Assembly: GCA_902493085.1 (NCBI GenBank)
Contig: CABUOH010000098.1
Span: 1 to 5,596 of the forward strand
Source of the DNA: an uncultured Sutterella sp.
Lineage (GTDB): Bacteria; Pseudomonadota; Gammaproteobacteria; Burkholderiales; Burkholderiaceae_F
Length of the DNA: 5,596 nucleotides
Direction: 5' to 3'
Shown: one piece after another, positions 1 through 4,426 of the stretch
Layout: each line of letters begins with the position of its first letter
Position numbering within the stretch: the first letter of the stretch is position 1
The notes under the pieces: model-generated
What the model saw: only the letters and a program-made list of their open reading frames with translations
Told to the model about the DNA's origin: nothing
Database searches by the model: none
Made by a program: the position numbers and the translations under genes

Positions 1-174
1 CGGGCCCGTCACGTGCAATAGCCTCACGCGAAAGCCCGCGAGCTTTGCAAAGAAGGCAAGAAACCGGCTGTCGAGCCCGCCCGAGTAGGCGATCGTCACG
101 AGGCCGTTCTTGGAGTCGTCGGAGAGCTTTTGCGCAAGTCGTGCGAGACGCGGATCGTCAAAGGCGGGGAGCAT
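1..174 (-). CDS. larE: LarE, ATP-dependent sacrificial sulfur transferase (N-terminal 58 residues; cut by window edge)
   Basis: LarE is a cytoplasmic PP-loop enzyme. It adenylates the carboxylates of the pyridinium biscarboxylate nucleotide made by LarB and transfers sulfur to them, in many homologues from its own cysteine. Seen: the reading frame begins at an ATG 6 nt after the larC stop and stays open to the window edge. Residues 29-41 read AYSGGLDSRFLAF, carrying the SGGxDS pyrophosphate-binding loop (residues 31-36). Before it is a short basic/acidic helix region typical of the LarE N terminus. There is no good Shine-Dalgarno; the only purine-rich stretch is GAG inside the last larC codon, so translation is probably coupled to larC. 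The PP-loop alone is shared with other ATP pyrophosphatases; the name rests on the adjacent larC and larB. The sulfur-donor cysteine region lies outside the window. Confidence 0.8.
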   Translation of the reverse strand, partial: MLPAFDDPRLARLAQKLSDDSKNGLVTIAYSGGLDSRFLAFFAKLAGFRVRLLHVTGP

Positions 175-180
175 GGTGAA

Positions 181-936
181 TTACTCAAGAACAGGAAGGG
201 GCGTGCCGAAGGCCATGAGCGTGCCGTTGGCAACGCCCTCGAACACCTGAGGCGTGAAGACCGTGACGCGGTCCGACACGACCATCTCGGGCCAGCCGCC
301 AAAGCGTGCGCCCAAGCCCAGAAGAACCGCAAGGCCCGTGGGCGTCACGGGCTCGCCTTCGCCCGACCAGGGGCGAACGGCAACGCCTTCGAGCATGGCG
401 TAGAGCGCGGGCGCAGGGTAGGGAACGACGCCGTGGGCGCATTTGACGCTCCCGTCCGTCATGGGAAGGGGGCTTGCAATGAGCATGCGGGGCTCGATCG
501 TTTCCATGAAGTCGGCGATGAGGCCGACGGCGATGATGTTGGCAAGACGCCCCACCTCATGGAAGTGAACATGCTCGGGCGTCGTGCCGTGCACGCGGGC
601 TTCGGCGTTCGCCACGACCGACCAGATCGCAGCGGCCTTCGCCTTGGCGGCGTTGGAGAGCGTGCTCGCCTCGTAAAAGCGCAGGATGTCGGCGGGCGTG
701 CGGTGGGCGTGCTCGTGCGGCGTGCGGATGACGAGCGTGTGGCCGAGGATGCCGTTGACGGCGCGGGGGGCGAAGTCGATCTCGGCCTTGAGCTCGGGAA
801 AGCGCCTTTCCATATAGGCCTGCGCCGTGCCGGCGGTCTGGCCCGTCAGGGCGAGAAGGCCCGCGAGAAAGGCGTTGGCGTTGAAGCCCGCGTGAATGCG
901 GACGGTGAGGATCGGATGATTGAAAAGGTCGGACAT
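181..936 (-). CDS. larC: LarC-family nickel insertion protein, LarC1-like region only, divergent
   Basis: LarC inserts nickel into the bis-thiocarboxylate precursor in a CTP-dependent reaction, completing the NPN cofactor of LarA. The start at 936 is chosen for its CAGGAG Shine-Dalgarno 7 nt upstream; a longer reading with 26 more residues would overlap larB and has no such site. The protein is 251 residues. LarC1 landmarks are visible: HEHAHR (74-79), AEARVHG (111-117), HFHEVG (124-129), ASPLP (154-158), AHGVVPYPAPA (167-177) and EPVTPTG (195-201). Oddities: the N-terminal GxAGDM-like motif is replaced by GFNANA (17-22). The aspartates usually following HEVG (as in AVDSIVD) are alanines here (LANIIAV, 131-137). 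The gene stops where the LarC2 domain (the CTP-binding part) would begin. Identity as a LarC-family protein is well supported by motifs and context; whether it is catalytically equivalent to canonical LarC is uncertain. Confidence 0.85.
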   Translation of the reverse strand: MSDLFNHPILTVRIHAGFNANAFLAGLLALTGQTAGTAQAYMERRFPELKAEIDFAPRAVNGILGHTLVIRTPHEHAHRTPADILRFYEASTLSNAAKAKAAAIWSVVANAEARVHGTTPEHVHFHEVGRLANIIAVGLIADFMETIEPRMLIASPLPMTDGSVKCAHGVVPYPAPALYAMLEGVAVRPWSGEGEPVTPTGLAVLLGLGARFGGWPEMVVSDRVTVFTPQVFEGVANGTLMAFGTPLPVLE

Positions 937-952
937 GGAAAACTCCTGAAGG

Positions 953-1627
953 CTACCGGTCGGCGCGCACGCTCTCAAGAAGGGAGAGAACGCGGGCGGC
1001 CGCGCAGGCTGCACCGTAGCCGTTGTCGATGTTCATGACGGCGACGCCGGGTGCGCAGGAGGCGAGGCAGCTCGAGAGCGCCGTGCGACCGCCCTCGGCC
1101 ACGCCGTAGCCCACCGACGTGGGGACCGCAAAGATGGGCTTGGCGGTGAGGCCTCCGAGCACGCTCGCGAGCGCGGCGTCGAGCCCCGCGCAAACGACGA
1201 CGACGTCGCCCTTGTTGATCTCGTCCCGGGCGGCCTCGATGCGCCAGAGGCCCGCGACTCCGCAGTCTTCAAAGAGCCGCACGGTCCAGCCGAGGTACTG
1301 AAGGGTGCGCGCGACTTCGTGCGTGACGAAGCCGTCGGCCGTGCCGGCGGAAACGACGCTTGCCGTCCCCTTTTCGTGGGGCGGGCAGGTGCGGTGCCAA
1401 GCGGTGCGCGATAGAGGATCGTAGTCGTAGGCGGCCCGAAGGGCGGAGGGAACCTGCTCCCAGCGCTCGGGCGAGAGGCGCGTAAAGAGGATGGGCTTTT
1501 CGTCGTCGGACGCAAAGCGCGTGAGAAGCGCAAGGAGCGCTTCCAGGGGCTTTCCTTCGCAGAAGACGGCCTCGGGCAGTCCGATGCGGACGTCGCGGTC
1601 GATGTCGAAGCGGATGTTCTCGGGCAT
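953..1627 (-). CDS. larB: LarB, pyridinium-3,5-biscarboxylic acid mononucleotide synthase
   Basis: LarB carboxylates and hydrolyses nicotinic acid adenine dinucleotide to give the biscarboxylate mononucleotide, the first step in NPN synthesis. The 224-residue protein matches the family along its length. It has an N-terminal DIDRDVRIGLPEAVFCEGK segment (8-26), then a PurE/AIR-carboxylase-like domain with VSAGTADGFVTHEVA (92-106), EDCGVAGLWR (120-129), DVVVVCAGLDAALASVLGGL (141-160), FAVPTSVGYG (166-175) and SCAPGVAVMNIDNGYGAA (190-207). Cys191 in the SCAPG motif corresponds by motif to the cysteine known to form the cysteinyl-pyridine intermediate in the lactobacillus enzyme. The start at 1627 has GAGG 5 nt upstream. 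LarB is followed after 16 nt by larC, so the two are surely cotranscribed. It is somewhat shorter than the usual approx. 250 residues, mainly at the N terminus. A terminator separates it from larA. Confidence 0.95.
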   Translation of the reverse strand: MPENIRFDIDRDVRIGLPEAVFCEGKPLEALLALLTRFASDDEKPILFTRLSPERWEQVPSALRAAYDYDPLSRTAWHRTCPPHEKGTASVVSAGTADGFVTHEVARTLQYLGWTVRLFEDCGVAGLWRIEAARDEINKGDVVVVCAGLDAALASVLGGLTAKPIFAVPTSVGYGVAEGGRTALSSCLASCAPGVAVMNIDNGYGAACAAARVLSLLESVRADR

Positions 1628-1660
1628 GCTGGCCTCGGATTGGGTTGATGGATGACGTCG

Positions 1661-1699
1661 GACAAAAAGCCTGCCGCGCCGCAGGGCGCAGGCAGGCTT
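1661..1699 (-). terminator. Intrinsic terminator between larA and larB
   Basis: Read on the minus strand, a perfect 9-bp stem AAGCCTGCC/GGCAGGCTT (1691-1699 with 1667-1675) is extended, after a one-base bulge, by 5 bp (GCGCC/GGCGC) closed by a 4-nt loop. It is followed directly by a run of T (TTTTTG). It begins 21 nt after the larA stop. There is no T run on the plus-strand side, so it works for minus-strand transcripts only. It should end most larA transcripts, leaving larB-larC-larE to readthrough or to a promoter not recognised in the short gap (1628-1660). Confidence 0.85.
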
Positions 1700-1720
1700 C
1701 GTGGTGAATGAACGCAGCCG

Positions 1721-2998
1721 TTATTCGACGCGCGGCACCGTGAGCGATCCTTCGGGCATGAGGATCATGTCGGGCGTCTCGCCCACGTATTGCTTGGCAA
1801 GCTCAAGCGCTTCTTCAACCGTGTCGACGGCGCCCGTGAAGAGCATGTCGCGAGCGAGGTCGCGGTCAAGGCTCGTCACGAGGATGTAGCGGGCCTTCTC
1901 GATCGGGCGCGTGATGGCGTAGGCCTTGTTGGCGCCGATCTTGAAGTTCGCCTCGAGCTCGGCCTTGATGGCGGCCGGGGTCTTGAGGCGGCGGAAGGTT
2001 TCTTCGAGCACCTTGGAGCCCGACCCTTCCTCGCAGTCGGCAAGGAGAATCACGACGCCGTCCTTCCTGACGGCGCAGGAGGCGTTCTCCATGGTCTTTT
2101 GCATCTGATAGACGTTGATGTCCTTCGGATAGCCGCCGCAGGAGACGATCACCAGGTCGGCGGGCTTCGGAATGACGCAGCCGTAGACCTGGTCGACGAA
2201 CTTGCAGGCTTCCTTGTGCGCGGCGATGTAGTCGCCCGCGAACATGCGCAGGAACTGGTGCTTGGCGTTGAGGATGGCGTTGAAGAGAAAGAGCGAGCGG
2301 CCCTTCGCAAAGAGCGCGACGCCTTCCATCTGGTCTTCATAGCAGGGGTTGCCCGTGGTGCGGCCGAGCGCGGCGTTTTCGTCGAGCATGAAGCTGTGGT
2401 TGACGCGCACGGTCTCCATCGCGGCGCAACCCGGCAGGATCGCCTTGCGTCCGCCGCCGTAGCCCGAGAAGTAGTGGTGCACGATCGTGCCCGTGAGGAT
2501 CACGTGGTCGACGTTGCAAAGCTCCTTGTGAATGTGCACGGGAGTGCCGCGGGAGGTGGTGCCGAAATATTCGAAATCGTCGTCGTTCGTGCAGATGCTG
2601 TTGTACATCTTGAGGCGGGAGGCTACGTTTTCGCCCACGCCCTCGGCCATTTCCTCGTGCGACATGGCGCGGTGCGTGCCGAGCGCGAAGACGATCTTCA
2701 TGTCTTCGTCCCTGACGCCCAAGCGGTTCATTTCGTCGACGAGAACCGGCATGAAGTCGAAACTGTTGGCGACGCGGGTCGGGTCGTTGCAGATGAAGGC
2801 GACGGTGTCGCCGGGCTTGACGATCTCTTCGATCGACGGGCAGCCGATCGGGTGGCGGATCGCCTCGAGCACGCCCGCCTTGATGTCCTCCATCGGCGGG
2901 AAGTCTTCGGTGCGGACCACCTTCAGAACGCGGTCCTCTTCAACGGTAAAGGTTTTGCGGCCGCGCCCGTAGGCGAAGTCGTAGGTCTTCATGGTCAT
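1721..2998 (-). CDS. larA: LarA-family nickel-dependent lactate/2-hydroxyacid racemase
   Basis: LarA racemises or epimerises 2-hydroxyacids by hydride transfer to a nickel-pincer nucleotide bound covalently to a lysine. The 425-residue protein is full length for the family (about 420-430). Visible active-site residues: NDPTR (Asp72, Arg75), GTHR (His109), the HHYFSGYGGGRKAILPG block (174-190) with His175 and the cofactor-attaching Lys185, VNHSF (His201), and GGYPKDINVYQMQK (288-301) with Gln298 and Lys301. These match, with offsets of 0 to 3, the residues known in Lactiplantibacillus plantarum LarA (D72, R75, H108, H174, K184, H200, Q295, K298), as remembered. The start at 2998 has AAGGAG 7 nt upstream; a second Met two codons later is less well placed. 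The adjacent larB, larC and larE support a functional cofactor. Lactate is the default substrate, but the superfamily also contains enzymes for malate, phenyllactate and other hydroxyacids, and the sequence does not settle this. Confidence 0.95.
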   Translation of the reverse strand: MTMKTYDFAYGRGRKTFTVEEDRVLKVVRTEDFPPMEDIKAGVLEAIRHPIGCPSIEEIVKPGDTVAFICNDPTRVANSFDFMPVLVDEMNRLGVRDEDMKIVFALGTHRAMSHEEMAEGVGENVASRLKMYNSICTNDDDFEYFGTTSRGTPVHIHKELCNVDHVILTGTIVHHYFSGYGGGRKAILPGCAAMETVRVNHSFMLDENAALGRTTGNPCYEDQMEGVALFAKGRSLFLFNAILNAKHQFLRMFAGDYIAAHKEACKFVDQVYGCVIPKPADLVIVSCGGYPKDINVYQMQKTMENASCAVRKDGVVILLADCEEGSGSKVLEETFRRLKTPAAIKAELEANFKIGANKAYAITRPIEKARYILVTSLDRDLARDMLFTGAVDTVEEALELAKQYVGETPDMILMPEGSLTVPRVE

Positions 2999-3038
2999 GT
3001 CTGGTCTCCTTGATTCGGCTTAACTGATGTGTTCTTGA

Positions 3039-3115
3039 GGGGCGGCCCGACTCCCGCCCCGTCTTCAAATGGTCCTGTCGGGCGTGGAAGTCATCCGAAA
3101 GCAGTAGTGCTTCGG
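3039..3115 (-). promoter_or_regulatory. Structured larA leader region: two hairpins in the presumed 5' UTR
   Basis: Between the candidate promoter and larA the minus strand can form two hairpins. One is CCGAAGCA-CTAC-TGC(T)TTCGG (3095-3115, one bulged base). The other is GGGGCGG-N8-CCGCCCC (3039-3060, 7 bp, all G-C). Neither is followed by a T run, so neither is an intrinsic terminator. The second ends about 40 nt before the larA start, leaving the ribosome binding site free. They may stabilise the mRNA or serve regulation. I do not recognise a known riboswitch, and in GC-rich DNA such stems can arise by chance. Confidence 0.3.
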
Positions 3116-3133
3116 CGCGGGCCGAGTCTGCCG

Positions 3134-3169
3134 TAGGAGCATTATAGGAGCGTGGAATTCGTTGGGAGC
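3134..3169 (-). promoter_or_regulatory. Candidate larA promoter with consensus -10 and GCTCC repeats
   Basis: On the minus strand a perfect TATAAT lies at 3141-3146, about 143 nt before the larA start. The 17-nt-spaced -35 position (3164-3169) reads GCTCCC, which does not resemble TTGACA, so an activator may be needed. The heptamer GCTCCTA occurs twice as a direct repeat around the -10 (3145-3151 and 3134-3140, one helical turn apart), and a third GCTCC sits at the -35 position. Further upstream, 3208-3218 is an inverted repeat TCAAG-C-CTTGA that could be an operator. The -10 match is seen; promoter function is inferred. Confidence 0.45.
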
Positions 3170-3276
3170 GAGGCCTTGTCGCGAAAAACGACGCCAAGCG
3201 CGGGAAGTCAAGCCTTGAGGCGAAACTTACACTTTGGGAGTAGTGCGCCTGCGGGCTGCAGCCGTTTTGGGATCAT

Positions 3277-3300
3277 CTATTCGATCCGCTATTCGATCGG
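3277..3300 (-). repeat. 12-bp tandem duplication duplicating the regulator's stop codon
   Basis: On the minus strand CCGATCGAATAG (3289-3300) is followed immediately by CGGATCGAATAG (3277-3288): 11 of 12 bases are identical and in frame. The first copy encodes the final Pro-Ile-Glu-stop of the MerR-family gene; the second would read Arg-Ile-Glu-stop. It looks like a small replication-slippage duplication at the gene end. Confidence 0.7.
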
Positions 3301-4122
3301 CACGATGAATCGCCCGAAGATCCGGCCGTCACGGCTCTCGTCGCCGAAGCTCTTCATCTCGATGATGCTGTAGAGCGTGTCGGCGGGTTCGAGTCCGAGC
3401 TTGTTCATCTGGGCATAAAGCGGATGGGTTCGGTCAACGAGGGCTCCTGGTCTCTCGTGCCTTCTCTCTTCAACGAAGTGGTAGATGAAGGCCTTTCGCG
3501 CGGGAAGCCTTCTCACGATGCTGTTGAGGGGAAGCTGATGGCGCTCGGCGTCGCTCTCGCGCACGATGAGGCCGAGCCTGTAGACGGGCGCCCCTGAGCC
3601 CGCCGAAGGCTCGAGAAGCATGCCCGATTTGACGATCGGCATCCAGGCGGACCACGCCTTCAGCAATTCGTAAATGCGTTCGTCGTCGATGAAGTCCTGA
3701 TGATTCGTGTGCGGCAGGAAGTAATGGGGCTCGACTTCGCCGATCTCCCAGTCAACGGGCTTTTCAAGCCGTTTGGCATGCCATTTTTTGAACTGCTCGT
3801 GCTCCGCGAGTATCGCGGTTTCAAACTCGATGTTCTTTCGAACCTCCTCAAAGCGTTGGTCGAGCATGGCGATGGACTCTTTTTCACTTGCGGCCGAAAG
3901 CATGCTTCGGATGTCCTTGATGTGAACGCCGCAGTTGCGCAGCCGCATGAATTCAAGAATGCGCGCCGACTGCTGAAAGACGAAGAAGCGGTATCCGCCG
4001 TTCTGACGCGAGGCGTGCACGAGGCCGTTGTCCTCATAGTGCTTCAGAAAGTCGGGTGTGACACCCAGGTATTTGGCAAAGTCTCCGATTCGGTACTGGC
4101 GGTTTTTGAAGGGGGCTGGCAT
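3289..4122 (-). CDS. MerR-family transcriptional regulator with C-terminal effector-binding-like domain
   Basis: The 277-residue protein has an N-terminal MerR winged helix (about 9-78). This shows YRIGDFAKYLGVTPDFLKHYEDNGLV (helix-turn-helix and start of the wing), SRQNGGYRFF (38-47), and the second helix pair ending in GVHIKDIRSML (65-75). A charged helix (about 80-120) is the expected dimerisation coiled coil. Residues about 130-277 are long compared with metal-sensing MerR proteins and end in LYSIIEM...GRIFGRFIVPIE, resembling GyrI-like effector-binding domains of the BmrR type; this domain call is tentative. Cys64 is the only cysteine, arguing against thiolate metal sensing or an iron-sulfur cluster. 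The start at 4122 has AGGA 7 nt upstream. It is divergent from the flavoprotein gene, and a MerR-type operator lies before that gene, so the flavoprotein is the likely target. larA lies downstream on the same strand with no clear terminator between, so some readthrough is possible. The inducer is unknown. Confidence 0.85.
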   Translation of the reverse strand: MPAPFKNRQYRIGDFAKYLGVTPDFLKHYEDNGLVHASRQNGGYRFFVFQQSARILEFMRLRNCGVHIKDIRSMLSAASEKESIAMLDQRFEEVRKNIEFETAILAEHEQFKKWHAKRLEKPVDWEIGEVEPHYFLPHTNHQDFIDDERIYELLKAWSAWMPIVKSGMLLEPSAGSGAPVYRLGLIVRESDAERHQLPLNSIVRRLPARKAFIYHFVEERRHERPGALVDRTHPLYAQMNKLGLEPADTLYSIIEMKSFGDESRDGRIFGRFIVPIE

Positions 4123-4426
4123 GGGAGGGTCCTGAAGAAAAAAGAGTCTCGCGAAACGCTTGCGGCACAGTCAGCAATCCTCGCGGGCGGTGCGGGCGTA
4201 GTGAGGCGCGGCTTAGTCTTCGCGCTCCGGGCAAGCGTGGAAAGAGCGCATGCGCTGACGCCGGTCAAGCGCCGTGGAAGCGCGCCCGCCGCTCTGATCC
4301 ATGCGGGAAAATACGAGCGTTGACTTGGGTGTTGCTCCCAAGCTTAGAGTTTCAAGCGGTCATTTCCAAGGAGCGCCGCACGCTTTTCGCCTGCGGCTTC
4401 CCTTCCATTATCGTTTGAAGCAAGTC
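4123..4426. other. Divergent intergenic region between the MerR regulator and the flavoprotein gene
   Basis: This 304-bp gap holds no convincing gene. Besides the plus-strand MerR-type promoter (annotated separately) it contains a perfect 12-bp palindrome AGCGCATGCGCT at 4245-4256. It also has a weak minus-strand promoter candidate for the regulator: TTGACC at 4263-4268, a 17-bp spacer largely occupied by that palindrome, and a poor -10 TCTTTC at 4240-4245. In the flavoprotein leader there is a hairpin with stem GCCGCA/TGCGGC (4375-4380 with 4392-4397) without a T run, and an AAGGAG at 4368-4373 too far from any start codon to be its ribosome binding site. Confidence 0.5.
4320..4350 (+). promoter_or_regulatory. 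MerR-type promoter and operator driving the flavoprotein gene
   Basis: TTGACT (-35, 4320-4325) and TAGAGT (-10, 4345-4350, four of six consensus bases) are separated by 19 bp, the over-long spacing characteristic of MerR-activated promoters. The inverted repeat CTTGGG-TGTTGCT-CCCAAG (4324-4342) sits between and overlapping the -35, centred 14 bases from the first base of the -35 box. By memory this is the same geometry as in the E. coli CueR-controlled copA promoter. Transcription would start near 4357, giving a leader of about 70 nt before the ATG at 4427. The regulator encoded divergently at 3289-4122 is the obvious binder. Geometry is seen; binding and activation are inferred. Confidence 0.8.

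Noticed and set aside
937..1014. Earlier larC start at 1014, adding 26 residues
   Set aside because: It would overlap the larB end and has no Shine-Dalgarno, whereas the ATG at 936 has CAGGAG at good spacing and gives the usual family N terminus.
130..1038. Open frame of 302 codons on the plus strand opposite larC
   Set aside because: Antisense to larC with real motifs on the other strand; the translation is Arg/Gly/His-rich and has no recognisable domain.
1790..3013. Long open frame (407 codons) on the plus strand opposite larA
   Set aside because: It is antisense to an unmistakable larA; its composition (Val, Asp, His, Arg rich, no motifs) is that of a GC-rich mirror frame.
3039..3060. 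GC-rich hairpin before larA as a terminator for the regulator gene
   Set aside because: The stem GGGGCGG/CCGCCCC is followed by CTCAAGAACAC rather than a T run, and it lies downstream of the likely larA promoter.
3001..3140. Nickel/cobalt-responsive riboswitch in the larA leader
   Set aside because: Two simple hairpins are visible but I cannot see the conserved multi-stem junction expected of the known NiCo class; not supportable by eye.
4245..4256. Perfect palindrome AGCGCATGCGCT as an operator
   Set aside because: It could be a second site, but it does not match the CTTGGG dyad and short GC palindromes are common at this composition; noted only in the intergenic description.
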